A stretch of DNA of 34,464 nucleotides from Thermovibrio sp. GTDB lineage: Bacteria; Aquificota; Aquificia; Desulfurobacteriales; Desulfurobacteriaceae. Under the pieces are notes generated by a model. It was not told the DNA's origin, did not search any database, and saw only the letters and a program-made list of their open reading frames with translations. A program made the position numbers and the translations under genes. Numbering within the stretch: the first letter of the stretch is position 1; each line of letters begins with the position of its first letter. The stretch is taken from contig WFYG01000033.1 in assembly GCA_015490195.1 (NCBI GenBank), positions 1 to 34,464 of the forward strand, given 5' to 3'. Shown one piece after another: positions 1 through 8,795 of the stretch.

Positions 1-215
1 CCTTCAAAGATGGAGTTATAGGGTTTAACGACAGGATAAAACTCCGCCCCTTCGTCGCTGCGGAAAAGGGAGACACAGTCTATATGGCAAGTGAGGAGTC
101 TGCAATCAGGGTTATCTGCGAAACTCCCGACAGGGTCTGGATGCCAAAGGCGGGAGAGCCTGTTATAGCCCTCTTAAACCACTGTAAAGAAGAAGACGTC
201 TGCTACCCAGCTTAA
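1..215 (+). CDS. Glutamate synthase, class-II glutamine amidotransferase domain protein (C-terminal fragment)
   Basis: Only the last 70 codons are present; the frame is open from base 3 to a TAA at 213-215 and the 5' end lies off the left edge. The visible residues (for example [13 protein letters not shown] near the left end and a Cys-rich tail ending CYPA) look like the end of the stand-alone glutaminase subunit of archaeal-type split glutamate synthases. In those enzymes this subunit hydrolyses glutamine and passes ammonia to the FMN subunit. The identification leans on the gene that follows 11 bases later, which encodes the GXGXG subunit of the same enzyme. No catalytic residues are visible because the N-terminal Cys would be upstream of the window. 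Confidence 0.65.
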   Translation, partial: FKDGVIGFNDRIKLRPFVAAEKGDTVYMASEESAIRVICETPDRVWMPKAGEPVIALLNHCKEEDVCYPA

Positions 216-226
216 AGGAGTAGGCC

Positions 227-1021
227 ATGGAAGTAAAGCAGATAGGCGACGGCGTTTACGAGATAACCTGCGGAACTACCCACTACAGGGAAGTGAACGC
301 AAAAGTTAGAGAGCTTGTTAATGCGGGAGCTCAGAAAGTTATTCTGAAAGAGGTTTACGGCCAGCGCTACATTGGAACTGGAATTAAGGGAAAAGTGAAA
401 ATAGAGGTTCACGGAACGGCAGGGAACGACCTCGGAATCTTCCTCTACGGCCCTGAAATAGAAGTTTTCGGGAACGCCCAGGACGGCGTTGGAAACACGA
501 TGAGAAATGGGAAGATAGTCGTTAGAGGCCACGCAGGAGACGTCTGCGGCTACGGAATGAGGGGAGGAAAGGTCTACATAGAGGGAGACGTTGGCTACAG
601 GGTTGGAATCCATATGAAAGGTTACAAAAATCTTGTTCCAACATTTATAGTTGGCGGAAAGGCTGGAAACTTCTTTGGCGAGTATATGGCCGGCGGAATT
701 CTCATTCTTCTTGGCCTTAATAGAAAGCCAGGAGAGGACATAGTTGGAGACTACTGCGCTACCGGTATGCACGGCGGAGTTATCTACGTCCGCGGTGAAG
801 TTCCCAAGAGGTATTTAGGGAAAGAGGTTAAAGTTTTTGAGCCGACTTTAGAAGATATGAAACTTCTTACAGAGGAGCTAAAAGGTTTCTCAGAGGCTTT
901 TAACATTCCCGTTGATGAGATACTCTCTGAACCCTTTACGAAAATCGTTCCCGTCAGCGCAAGGCCTTACGGCAGAATGTATGCCCACAGGTGGGGAATT
1001 GCTGCTGGTTTGATTAAGTAA
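227..1021 (+). CDS. Glutamate synthase GXGXG-domain subunit (split GltB type)
   Basis: A 264-residue protein matching the C-terminal right-handed beta-helix domain of glutamate synthase large subunits, encoded here as a separate gene as in archaea and some thermophilic bacteria. The diagnostic series of Gly-rich turns runs from about residue 63 to 190 (NDLGIFLYG, GVGNTMRNG, GDVCGYGMRGG, GNFFGEYMAGG, ATGMHGG). In the family this domain is structural and helps hold the ammonia tunnel between the glutaminase and FMN domains. The ATG at 227 follows AAAGGAG at 214-220, and the amidotransferase gene ends 11 bases upstream, so the two are co-transcribed. The FMN-binding subunit is not in the window and is presumably upstream. 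Confidence 0.85.
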   Translation: MEVKQIGDGVYEITCGTTHYREVNAKVRELVNAGAQKVILKEVYGQRYIGTGIKGKVKIEVHGTAGNDLGIFLYGPEIEVFGNAQDGVGNTMRNGKIVVRGHAGDVCGYGMRGGKVYIEGDVGYRVGIHMKGYKNLVPTFIVGGKAGNFFGEYMAGGILILLGLNRKPGEDIVGDYCATGMHGGVIYVRGEVPKRYLGKEVKVFEPTLEDMKLLTEELKGFSEAFNIPVDEILSEPFTKIVPVSARPYGRMYAHRWGIAAGLIK

Positions 1022-1036
1022 ATTTTGGAGGTTGTA

Positions 1037-1360
1037 ATGGAAGAAAGAGTTATAAAAGCTGTAGTAGAAGAGATAGTGTTTGAATTGAAGGATCCTGATA
1101 AACCTAAAGAAATTCTTATGAGTATTAACGTAGATGAAAAATTAGAATTAACTAATATTAAAATAGATGATGGAAGTTTACTTTACGACCCAAATCAGGG
1201 TTTGATTCTACATTTAACTAAAGGTCCTCTTGTAGAAGCTTCAAATAAAATTGACTTGGAGGTTGGAGAAAGTTTAGAACTGTGCATAGAAATAAAAACT
1301 GATGAAAGCAATCAGAAGAGCTGGAAAATTAAAAGCATAATATTTAAAAGGTTAATCTAA
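1037..1360 (+). CDS. Hypothetical 107-residue protein, partner of the SIR2-like gene
   Basis: I do not recognise this protein. It is acidic and mostly short alternating hydrophobic stretches (VEEIVFELKD, LILHLTKG, LELCIEIKT, WKIKSIIFKR), which suggests a small beta-rich fold. It has no signal peptide or membrane segment and a single Cys. The ATG at 1037 is preferred over an in-frame TTG at 1025 because GGAGG at 1027-1031 sits five bases before the ATG. The stop codon shares its last A with the ATG of the SIR2-like gene (TAATG at 1358-1362), so the two are translationally coupled. Its AT-rich codon use matches that gene and not the glutamate synthase or trpB genes around it. Possible roles are regulator, inhibitor or target sensor of the SIR2-like protein; nothing in the sequence decides. 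Confidence 0.7.
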   Translation: MEERVIKAVVEEIVFELKDPDKPKEILMSINVDEKLELTNIKIDDGSLLYDPNQGLILHLTKGPLVEASNKIDLEVGESLELCIEIKTDESNQKSWKIKSIIFKRLI

Positions 1361-3033
1361 TGAATAATGTCCTGTTTTTTTTCGGGGCTGGTGCAACTGC
1401 GAGTTTGGGTTCTCCTGTTACCTATGTTCAGGAGAGATTTTTCCGTGAGCTAGTAAATATAGATAAATCCGTTGAAGAAAGATTGAAAGCTTTTAAAAAA
1501 GCATTTCCAAATTTGTTTGCTGATTCCCAGAGCTGGAAGGATTTTGTTGATGATATAAGAAGAACCCTCTGGCTTCTTTATGATGGAGATGGTTCACAAA
1601 AAGAGGCAGTAGCTGCCAGTAAAAGAGCTGAAGCTGAGCAGGAACTTATTAAAATTTTAAAATATCAGAAAGAAAAATACAAACTAAATCAATTTCTTAG
1701 AATTTATGTTTATCCGTGGTATGACTGGTTAGCGTTTGTATCTGTTGCAAGAACTCTATTTTCCCAGGGTGATAAAGTAACTCTTCAGGATGTTCTATCT
1801 GTTATAGTCAAAGCTTCTGTTGATGGCATATCACTTCCTACTCGTGAGCTTTTTCAGAAAGAAAAAAAGAGAAAGTTGCCTATATATGTAAATTACCCGT
1901 CTCGTTTAGAGGGAGCTTTAAGAGCTTATAAGCTACTCCTCTTTAAATTATTCAAGCATACTTTAAGAAATAGTGTCAAGCATAATAAGAAGCTGTGGGA
2001 GAAATACGAATCATTTACGAGCGAAATAATAAAAGTTTCTATTAAAAATTTTGAAGTTAAGGAAGCTGATATACGCTCTGCTCTTTTATCTTTATCTTGT
2101 GCTACGCTTAATTGGGATCCTGTCTTTCCGATGTTTTTTATTAAGAGCTATAAGGTTTTAAATGATAGTCTTATAAGAGAGAATAAGAGGATTTATCTAA
2201 GTTATGGCGCCCCTTTTGTTGTTAGGAAATTTTCGGGTAGCGATAGAGGTCTCTATATATTCGGTGAAGAATCTGTATCTCTGGTTAATTCAATGACGTT
2301 AGATAAAAGAAAATGTAGTTTAAAAATGAAAACTCTAAAATTTTTCGTTCCACATGGCTTAATGAATTTGAGAGTTTGCCCACGGTGCCAGAATGCTTTT
2401 ATTATACTGCCTGATGATGTAGGAAGACTTACATATGAAAAGTTTTTAGATATTTTCCTGTTGGATCCTGTTCCCGCAGAAATAGATGTTAAGCTAATGA
2501 ATGAAAGATATAGAGCTTTTTTTGATGAAAAGAATCCGTCTTTTATTAGTTGTCCTGTATGTGATACTCCAACCTATTTTCACGATACAGTGATGTTAAT
2601 ACAATCAGTTATAAAACCTAAAAATGCTCCGATTATGGAAAAGGTTGCTGTTGACTATTGGGTAACTTTTTCAAAAACTGATCATCTTATTTTCTTGGGT
2701 TACTCTTTTCCTGTTGATGATATCCCACATTTACTTTCTCTTTTGACAATGGGAGTTTCAGGGAATAATGAAAATGGTTTGAAAAAGAAATTTTCGGTTG
2801 TTTTGTTTAATAATAAAAATAGACATCTATATAAAGAAAGATGGTTAAGTGTGGATTACGTTTTATCCAAACTGGATAGGAAACGTGAAGAGGATGACAG
2901 AGATTATAAAACGATAGAAAACATACTAAAACTGGCGAAAAAGGAAAACATTAGGCTGAACTTTTTAGGTGTTCCAGACATTTTTGCTAAATTGCCTTTA
3001 GATGATATTATAACCTGGCGAAAGCCAAGTTAA
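1360..3033 (+). CDS. SIR2-like NAD+-binding protein with zinc ribbon, possible defence NADase
   Basis: A 557-residue soluble protein with the motif order of the SIR2 fold: a dinucleotide-binding GAGA at residues 9-12 near the N-terminus ([12 protein letters not shown]), an N-x-D pair in TLNWD (N251, D253), an HG motif (H332) followed at once by CPRC (C340, C343), a second CPVC (C398, C401), and GYSFPVDD at 447-454. In sirtuins the Asn, Asp and His are catalytic and the four Cys bind zinc. The GYSFPxxD block is typical of the SIR2-like domains found in bacterial defence proteins, which often degrade NAD+ on phage infection. Residues 20-240 are a long, mostly helical insert that I cannot assign. 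The start overlaps the small gene upstream. Codon use is AT-rich: bases 2041-2100 are 17/60 G+C against 33/60 at 3181-3240 in trpB, suggesting acquisition. Family membership is fairly sure; the defence role is inference. Confidence 0.75.
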   Translation: MNNVLFFFGAGATASLGSPVTYVQERFFRELVNIDKSVEERLKAFKKAFPNLFADSQSWKDFVDDIRRTLWLLYDGDGSQKEAVAASKRAEAEQELIKILKYQKEKYKLNQFLRIYVYPWYDWLAFVSVARTLFSQGDKVTLQDVLSVIVKASVDGISLPTRELFQKEKKRKLPIYVNYPSRLEGALRAYKLLLFKLFKHTLRNSVKHNKKLWEKYESFTSEIIKVSIKNFEVKEADIRSALLSLSCATLNWDPVFPMFFIKSYKVLNDSLIRENKRIYLSYGAPFVVRKFSGSDRGLYIFGEESVSLVNSMTLDKRKCSLKMKTLKFFVPHGLMNLRVCPRCQNAFIILPDDVGRLTYEKFLDIFLLDPVPAEIDVKLMNERYRAFFDEKNPSFISCPVCDTPTYFHDTVMLIQSVIKPKNAPIMEKVAVDYWVTFSKTDHLIFLGYSFPVDDIPHLLSLLTMGVSGNNENGLKKKFSVVLFNNKNRHLYKERWLSVDYVLSKLDRKREEDDRDYKTIENILKLAKKENIRLNFLGVPDIFAKLPLDDIITWRKPS

Positions 3034-3050
3034 CGCAAGGAGGCGAGGTC

Positions 3051-4259
3051 TTGTATAGCTACCCTGACAGCAGAGGTAAGTACGGAGAGTTTGGAGGGAA
3101 ATACGTTCCTGAAACTTTGATGGTGGCTCTTTCTGAGCTTGAGGAGAGCTACCTTAAGATAAAGAACGACCCGGAATTTAAGGAGGAGTTTGAGGAGCTC
3201 CTCAACAACTACGTTGGCCGCCCAACTCCTCTCCAGTTTGCAAAGGGGTTTTCTGAGTACCTCGGGAACGGCATAAAAGTTTACCTGAAGAGGGAGGACC
3301 TGAACCACACGGGAGCCCATAAGATTAACAACGCCTTAGGTCAGGCACTCCTTGCTAAGAGGATGGGAAAGAAGAGAATAATTGCAGAGACAGGTGCCGG
3401 TCAGCACGGCGTTGCAACTGCTACGGCCTGCGCCTTTTTAGGTCTGGAGTGCGTTGTCTACATGGGTGAAGAGGACGTTCGGAGGCAGGCACTAAACGTT
3501 TTCAGGATGGAGCTCCTCGGCGCCCGGGTAGAGGTTGTAAAGAGCGGAAGCAGAACTCTCAAAGACGCCGTTAATGAGGCAATAAGGGACTGGGTTACAA
3601 ACGTTAGAACTACCCACTACATAATCGGTTCAGTTGTTGGCCCTCACCCGTATCCGATGATAGTTAGGGATTTCCAGTCTGTTATAGGTGAGGAGACAAA
3701 GCGCCAGATTTTAGAGGCAGAAGGGCGCTACCCGGACATGATAGTTGCCTGCGTTGGCGGTGGAAGTAACGCAATGGGAATCTTCTACCCCTTTGTTGAG
3801 GATGAAGATGTTGAGCTTGTTGGCGTTGAAGCAGGTGGATACGGTTTAGATACAGACAAACACGCAGCGACATTGTGTAAGGGAAGAGTGGGAGTTTTCC
3901 ACGGTGCTAAATCCTACCTTCTCCAGAATGAAGATGGTCAGGTTACGCCAACTCACTCAGTCTCTGCAGGTCTTGACTATCCAGGGGTTGGCCCTGAGCA
4001 CTCACTCCTTAAGGAGATTGGAAGGGCAAAGTACGATGCTGTAACCGACGATGAAGCTCTTGAGGCCTTTCAGATTCTCTCAAGGACTGAGGGGATAATC
4101 CCCGCTTTAGAGAGCTCCCACGCTGTTGCCTGGGTGATAAAGAATAGGGAGAATTTGAAGGGAAAGCTAATAATCGTTAACCTTTCAGGTAGGGGTGATA
4201 AAGACGTTGCTCAGGTGAAAGAAATTTTAGAAGAGAAAAAGGAACTCCGTTTATGGTAG
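3051..4259 (+). CDS. trpB: Tryptophan synthase beta subunit
   Basis: A 402-residue TrpB of the standard TrpB1 type, a PLP enzyme that joins indole and serine to make tryptophan. The PLP-binding lysine is K91 in NHTGAHKIN, the catalytic glutamate is E113 in AETGAGQHG, and the phosphate-binding loop is GGGSN at 236-240. The N-terminal [15 protein letters not shown] region, typical of subunits that pair with TrpA, is present. The start is TTG at 3051, with AAGGAGG at 3037-3043 seven bases upstream. The gene begins 17 bases after the SIR2-like gene and its stop overlaps the next gene by seven bases. No other trp gene is in the window, so TrpA must be encoded elsewhere. Confidence 0.95.
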   Translation: MYSYPDSRGKYGEFGGKYVPETLMVALSELEESYLKIKNDPEFKEEFEELLNNYVGRPTPLQFAKGFSEYLGNGIKVYLKREDLNHTGAHKINNALGQALLAKRMGKKRIIAETGAGQHGVATATACAFLGLECVVYMGEEDVRRQALNVFRMELLGARVEVVKSGSRTLKDAVNEAIRDWVTNVRTTHYIIGSVVGPHPYPMIVRDFQSVIGEETKRQILEAEGRYPDMIVACVGGGSNAMGIFYPFVEDEDVELVGVEAGGYGLDTDKHAATLCKGRVGVFHGAKSYLLQNEDGQVTPTHSVSAGLDYPGVGPEHSLLKEIGRAKYDAVTDDEALEAFQILSRTEGIIPALESSHAVAWVIKNRENLKGKLIIVNLSGRGDKDVAQVKEILEEKKELRLW

Positions 4260-5473
4260 ACGAAATAACAGGATTTCCTTCAAGGAAGGCTTTTTTTAGG
4301 AGACTGTCTGAGATAAAAGAAGGGACTCCTGTTGTTATTATGCTACTGGATTTTGATGATTTCCGCTACATAAACTTTACCTATGGATACAAAATATCTG
4401 ATACTATTTTGAAATCAGCTGCTCAATATTTTAGCCGTATAGCAACTAAGTTCTTTAACAGGGTATTTCTTGCCAGAACAGGGGCTAACTGTTTTGCTTT
4501 TCTCATTTATGATGACATTCCCCTTTTAAGACTGGAAGAGATTTATAATAGATATCTTCACCTTCTTGAATTTAAACTAAAGTCTGATTTCGTCAGGATT
4601 ACCGCCAGTGCAGGTGTCAGTACGGGTCTTTCTGATTACGAGAAAGTTTTCTCCCAGGCAGAGAGTGCACTTTACTCTGCTAAAGAGTCTGGTAAGAACA
4701 CAATAGTTTTTTACCGTAAAGCCAGAGCCCGAGACATAGAGAAGTTTAAGCAGGTTCGTTTTAAGCTACTTGAGGCAGTAAGAAAGAAGAGTATCGTTCC
4801 GAACTTTCAGCCTATTGTTTCTTTGAGAACAGAAGAGATTTATGGTTACGAGGTTCTCTCCAGAATCTACTACGGAGATGAGGTTCTAAGAGGAGATTAC
4901 GTATTTTTGGTGGCAGATACTCTGGCGCTGACTCCTGAAATAGATAAAATACTATTTCTCCGTGCGATAGACTTTCTTGGAGACTATAAGTTCTTTTTTA
5001 ACCTATCAATGAAGTACTTCTTTCGGGAGCTCAATACCATTTTCCAGATAACAAAAAACAAGGGTTTAGATCTCAGTAATTTTATTTTTGAGATAACGGA
5101 GTCTCAAAAACTTATGGAAGAAGGAGTTGCTGTAAGTATATTTCGCCTTTTTAAAGAGCTTAATGCAGGTATAGCTATTGATGACTTTGGAGCAGGATAC
5201 TCTAACTTTATGTATTTGAAGAAATTTCCGGCAGATGTTCTGAAGATAGATGGAGCTTTTGTTAAAGATGCTAAATCGGACATTAAAGACCTGGCGATAA
5301 TAAAAGCTATAGTTGACGTTGCAAAGTCTTTCAGGTTGAGGACTCTGGCAGAGTTTATAGAAGATGAAGAAACGTACAGGTTGATGAAAAATGTTGGTGT
5401 TTCCCTTGGTCAGGGATACTTTATAGGAAAACCTGAGCCTGAACCCAAGAAGATAAAAATAAATATTTCCTGA
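4253..5473 (+). CDS. Cyclic-di-GMP phosphodiesterase (EAL) with degenerate GGDEF domain
   Basis: A 406-residue cytosolic protein with no membrane segments. Residues 1-155 form a GGDEF-like domain whose active site reads GANCF at 77-81, so it should not make c-di-GMP; it may bind GTP or serve as a regulatory domain. Residues about 165-395 are an EAL domain with the catalytic set apparently intact: E200 in the EVL motif, N250, E280, the DDFGAGYS loop (D310, D311), K331 in LKIDG, E367 and Q387 in [10 protein letters not shown]. Hydrolysis of c-di-GMP to pGpG is therefore likely. The ATG at 4253 overlaps the trpB stop by seven bases, implying co-translation with an amino-acid biosynthesis gene. 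Codon use is more AT-rich than trpB. Confidence 0.85.
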   Translation: MVDEITGFPSRKAFFRRLSEIKEGTPVVIMLLDFDDFRYINFTYGYKISDTILKSAAQYFSRIATKFFNRVFLARTGANCFAFLIYDDIPLLRLEEIYNRYLHLLEFKLKSDFVRITASAGVSTGLSDYEKVFSQAESALYSAKESGKNTIVFYRKARARDIEKFKQVRFKLLEAVRKKSIVPNFQPIVSLRTEEIYGYEVLSRIYYGDEVLRGDYVFLVADTLALTPEIDKILFLRAIDFLGDYKFFFNLSMKYFFRELNTIFQITKNKGLDLSNFIFEITESQKLMEEGVAVSIFRLFKELNAGIAIDDFGAGYSNFMYLKKFPADVLKIDGAFVKDAKSDIKDLAIIKAIVDVAKSFRLRTLAEFIEDEETYRLMKNVGVSLGQGYFIGKPEPEPKKIKINIS

Positions 5474-5508
5474 TTCTAATGGCGAGCACTGCCTCACCCT
5501 GTATATTT

Positions 5509-5535
5509 GAAAGAAGAAAGGGGGCAAAAGCCCCC
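5509..5535 (-). terminator. Rho-independent terminator after aclA
   Basis: A six-pair G/C stem (GGGGGC at 5520-5525, GCCCCC at 5530-5535) with a four-base loop. On the minus strand it is followed by a T-rich run (TTTCTTTCTTTC) and lies 11 bases past the aclA stop. It also lies about 45 bases past the converging EAL gene, but on the plus strand no T tract follows, so it mainly serves aclA. Confidence 0.8.
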
Positions 5536-5546
5536 AGACCCAGAAA

Positions 5547-7397
5547 TTAAGCTCCTTCGGGACGTTTTACGTCGTAGAGGATGTCATCCCATGGATGCCT
5601 GTAGAGAGGCATTGCAAGGCGCTTCTCGTCTAAGATGTGGCCGATAAATCCGATTGAGCGGCCTAAAACGAAGAATGCGTTAAAGGCTCCGGCTTCAATG
5701 AGTTCGTCAATTTCATCTTCACTGAAACCTAAGTTCCTAAACATGTCAACGAGGAGAACACCGATTGTTCCGTCAACGTTAAGAATGAGGTTTTCCTTCT
5801 TGGAAGTTGTAACTTTCTCTACTTCTAAGGCGTAGTTAAGGAGTTCCGTAGATGGGAAGTTCTCCTTGGCAAAGTTCTTGAGGAGCTCCACCCTCTTATC
5901 AGGGTTCTTCGTTGACTTAATCCTGTGTCCAATTCCAGGAATCGGCTTCTTCTCAACCTTCTTCATGTAGTCAACAAACTCGTAAGGGTCCATTCCCTTC
6001 TCTTTTGCCATCTTGAAGTACTTGGCAGCTCCGTCAATTGCACCGCCGAACCTTGGACCAATGGTTAAAAGACCTGTAACAAGTGAGGAGATAAGGTCTT
6101 TTCCAGCCCTTGCTGTAACTTTAGCGTTGTGGGCACCGGAAACGGCTGGTCCGTGGTCTGCAACGATTTTAAGAACCATATCAATAAACTGAGAAGCCCA
6201 GCTTGGGAACTTCCTTTTGAACCAGAGGAGGCCGATAACGTCTCCGATTGAGTAGCCCTTCTCAACAACTTCAGAGATAGGAACTCCGCAGTAAGTAGCT
6301 TCCTCTCCCCTGTCGTCTGAGATTGTACAGATGAAGTGGGTTGGCCTCCTGACTTTTCCAGCCTTCCTTGCTTTATCGTAGTCTTCAGGAATTGGCGGAA
6401 CTTCAGGCTCTTCAATCTCCCCAATCTCACCTTTAGCCTTCAGCTCCTCGTAAACAGACCTTATAACCTCAGGGAAGTCGTTGAATGAATCTGGAACGAT
6501 AGCTCCGGCCTCTTTGAGAGCCCTGTTCTTTGCGTCTGCCGTTTCCCTATCTGCTCCTGCTTTAGCTCCTGCGTGGCCGAACTGAACCTCTCCGCCGAAG
6601 TGCTTTGCAATTGTTCCGATACACCAGGCGATAACAGGCTTTGTTATGTCTCCCCTCTTAATTGCTTCTGCAACTTTGTATTCAAGCTCTCCACCAACTT
6701 CACCCAGCATAATCATGTACTTAACGGCCGGATTCTTCTGGAACCTCATCAGGTGGTCTAAGAAGTCTGAGCCGGGGAACCTGTCTCCACCGATTGCGAT
6801 ACCCTCAACGATTCCGTCTGCATTCCTTGCGATGATGTTTGAGAGCTCGTTGAAAAGTCCTCCAGACCTTGTTACAAGTCCGCAGGATCCAGGCCTGTGG
6901 AGTTTAGACTTAACGATGTTCTCAAGTGTTCCGCCAGCGTTTCCAATTCTAAAGGCTCCGGCTGCAATTCCTCCAACGGTCGCAGGACCAATTATCCACT
7001 TACCCTCTGCCTTTGCCCTTGCAGCCATGTCTCTGGCAAGCCTTTCAGGAATACCCTCGGCTGTAATTGCAATTGTTCTGATCGTTGGAATGTTGAGAGC
7101 TTCCCTCGTAACGTCGTAGGCAGTTCTGAAAGAGGCAAAGTTTACAAGAACGTCTGCGTCCGGATGGGCTTCAGCAGCTTCTGTTGTTGACCTGTAGATG
7201 GGAATCATTATTTCTTCTGTTCCGTAGAAGAACTTTTCAAACTTCCTGCTCTGTGTGGGAGCAACGATTGCGACGATTGACGGCGAACGGCCGACGAGGT
7301 AGTCGTAGTCAAGCATCCTCTGGATTGCGTTCCTGTTCAGGTTCCAGAATATAGCCTTTGTGTTCCTGTCAAAGAGTATGTAATCAGGCCTTCCCAT
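5547..7397 (-). CDS. aclA: ATP-citrate lyase, large (alpha) subunit
   Basis: A 616-residue protein matching the large subunit of bacterial two-subunit ATP-citrate lyase, which with AclB cleaves citrate with ATP and CoA to acetyl-CoA and oxaloacetate, the defining step of the reductive TCA cycle. The N-terminal part (about 1-330) is the CoA-binding/ligase half and carries the phosphohistidine loop FGHAGAKAGADR (H275). The C-terminal part (about 350-616) is the citrate-synthase-like lyase domain with DHGPAVSGAHN (H415) and PIPGIGHRI (H491). The ATG at 7397 follows AAGGAGG at 7404-7410, which overlaps the aclB stop codon; the genes are 11 bases apart. The order aclB-aclA is that known from Chlorobium. 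Length is normal. Confidence 0.96.
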   Translation of the reverse strand: MGRPDYILFDRNTKAIFWNLNRNAIQRMLDYDYLVGRSPSIVAIVAPTQSRKFEKFFYGTEEIMIPIYRSTTEAAEAHPDADVLVNFASFRTAYDVTREALNIPTIRTIAITAEGIPERLARDMAARAKAEGKWIIGPATVGGIAAGAFRIGNAGGTLENIVKSKLHRPGSCGLVTRSGGLFNELSNIIARNADGIVEGIAIGGDRFPGSDFLDHLMRFQKNPAVKYMIMLGEVGGELEYKVAEAIKRGDITKPVIAWCIGTIAKHFGGEVQFGHAGAKAGADRETADAKNRALKEAGAIVPDSFNDFPEVIRSVYEELKAKGEIGEIEEPEVPPIPEDYDKARKAGKVRRPTHFICTISDDRGEEATYCGVPISEVVEKGYSIGDVIGLLWFKRKFPSWASQFIDMVLKIVADHGPAVSGAHNAKVTARAGKDLISSLVTGLLTIGPRFGGAIDGAAKYFKMAKEKGMDPYEFVDYMKKVEKKPIPGIGHRIKSTKNPDKRVELLKNFAKENFPSTELLNYALEVEKVTTSKKENLILNVDGTIGVLLVDMFRNLGFSEDEIDELIEAGAFNAFFVLGRSIGFIGHILDEKRLAMPLYRHPWDDILYDVKRPEGA

Positions 7398-7408
7398 ATT
7401 TCCCCTCC

Positions 7409-8710
7409 TTATGGATTCTCCTTGAGAGCTTTTTTAACGATTGCTGTGATGTGGGTTTCAGGTCCGTAAACCTCTATCGGAAGCCCAAGCTCCTCAGCAG
7501 CTTTCTTGATTTTTGCAAGACCGACTTCGTAGTTTGGACCACCACGGCGGACGTAGATCTTAACTCCAACCTCTTTGAGCTTGTCTGCGTACTCCTTGAG
7601 GGCGTCAATGATTCCGTCAAAGGTCTTTGCAACGTCTGTGAAGTTTGCAATAGCTCCACCGATTATGAGGATCTTCGGCCTTCCCTGAGGATCTTTGTGG
7701 CGTGTCATGAGGTCAAGAACTGTCTTAACGTATTCCCTTGTTTCTGCCCTTGATGGGTTACCGGAGTATTCACCGTAGTTTGCAAGCTCCTTAACGTATC
7801 CAAGATCTGCAACTGTATCAGCGTAAACTACAGATGCTCCACCACCGGCAACTAACGTCCAGATCCTGCCTTCTGGGTTGAGGATTGTAAGTTTCAGAGA
7901 AGCACCAGATTTCTCGTCCATTTCTTTGATGTACTTCTCCTCTGGGGAGAGCTCCCCTCCAAACCCTGCAGGAAACTCAAGTTCTCCCCACTTCCTTCCA
8001 ACTAAGAACTGGGCTGTGTCGTCAACCCTTCCAACAAAGTCAAGTGGGTAGACCTTGTTTCCAACCATAACTAACGGGTTAATCTCAAGGTATGCAAAGT
8101 GCATATCCCTAAAGAACCTGTAGAGACGCTTAACGAAGTCTGCGTACTTTTCCTTGTCTTTAATTTCAGGAGGAACTTTCTCTTCAATCAGTCTGTCAAT
8201 CTCTTCTTCAGTTGCAAGAGGTGGAATTACAACCTCCTTCACCTTGTCCCAGTTTTCCTCAACGTCAATTCCGCCAAAGGCAGACATGTAGATGTGGTCC
8301 CCATCGTACCCCAGTGTCATTGCAACGTAGTACTCATCTTCAGGTTTGTGGGGGACGCACGGCTCAATGAGGAAGTGGGTGAGCTTACCCTTCTTCCCTT
8401 TAATCTCAACTTCTTCCTGCATCTTCTCTTTAATCCACTGTTTGACAGTTTCGTAGTCAACATCGCAGGGCTTTTCCTTCTTAAAGAGAATGAGTCCTAA
8501 CTTTCCCCTCTTACCGAAGAGCATGTCGGGCTTTGCAACAAGGGGCATCTCCTTGAGCCAGGGGTACTTCTCAAGAAGTTTGTCAAGGTCTGTTTCCGGA
8601 GTTACAAGGACAGACTTAAAGTCGTACTCAAACTCCGGAGCGAAGTACTCGTCCCAGTGCTGGGCAAGTATCCTCTTGCCGTCGTACTCTCTGATACCTC
8701 TCTGTGCCAT
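7409..8710 (-). CDS. aclB: ATP-citrate lyase, small (beta) subunit
   Basis: A 433-residue ATP-grasp protein related to the beta subunit of succinyl-CoA synthetase and to the N-terminal part of animal ATP-citrate lyase. The family signature IREYDGKRIL lies at residues 5-14, the ATP-grasp fold follows to about residue 240, and a Rossmann-like citrate/CoA half begins near LVAGGGASVVYAD. It supplies the ATP-driven citryl-phosphate step to AclA. The ATG at 8710 is preceded by AGGAGGAG. The idh terminator-like hairpin lies about 28 bases upstream of the start, leaving little room for a separate promoter, so aclBA probably depends at least partly on read-through from idh. Confidence 0.95.
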   Translation of the reverse strand: MAQRGIREYDGKRILAQHWDEYFAPEFEYDFKSVLVTPETDLDKLLEKYPWLKEMPLVAKPDMLFGKRGKLGLILFKKEKPCDVDYETVKQWIKEKMQEEVEIKGKKGKLTHFLIEPCVPHKPEDEYYVAMTLGYDGDHIYMSAFGGIDVEENWDKVKEVVIPPLATEEEIDRLIEEKVPPEIKDKEKYADFVKRLYRFFRDMHFAYLEINPLVMVGNKVYPLDFVGRVDDTAQFLVGRKWGELEFPAGFGGELSPEEKYIKEMDEKSGASLKLTILNPEGRIWTLVAGGGASVVYADTVADLGYVKELANYGEYSGNPSRAETREYVKTVLDLMTRHKDPQGRPKILIIGGAIANFTDVAKTFDGIIDALKEYADKLKEVGVKIYVRRGGPNYEVGLAKIKKAAEELGLPIEVYGPETHITAIVKKALKENP

Positions 8711-8725
8711 CTATCTCCTCCTAAG

Positions 8726-8795
8726 TTGTTTACATATGAAAAAGGGGGGCTCTATGCCCCCCTTATTTTAACAACTTTTTTACAACTTGTTTACA
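8726..8795. repeat. Pair of TTGTTTACA direct repeats flanking the idh hairpin
   Basis: The 9-mer TTGTTTACA occurs at 8726-8734 and again at 8787-8795, 61 bases apart, on either side of the idh terminator; the second copy runs into the idh stop codon. The sequence between is A/T-rich apart from the hairpin. It could be coincidence in AT-rich DNA or a binding site upstream of aclB. Confidence 0.35.
8738..8762 (-). terminator. Rho-independent terminator after idh
   Basis: A seven-pair stem (GGGGGGC at 8744-8750, GCCCCCC at 8756-8762) with loop TCTAT, followed on the minus strand by TTTTTC. It lies 28 bases past the idh stop and ends about 28 bases before the aclB start. Confidence 0.8.

Noticed and set aside
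1025-1036. TTG at 1025 as start of the small SIR2-linked gene
   Set aside because: The GGAGG at 1027-1031 would lie inside the coding region; the ATG at 1037 is correctly spaced from it.
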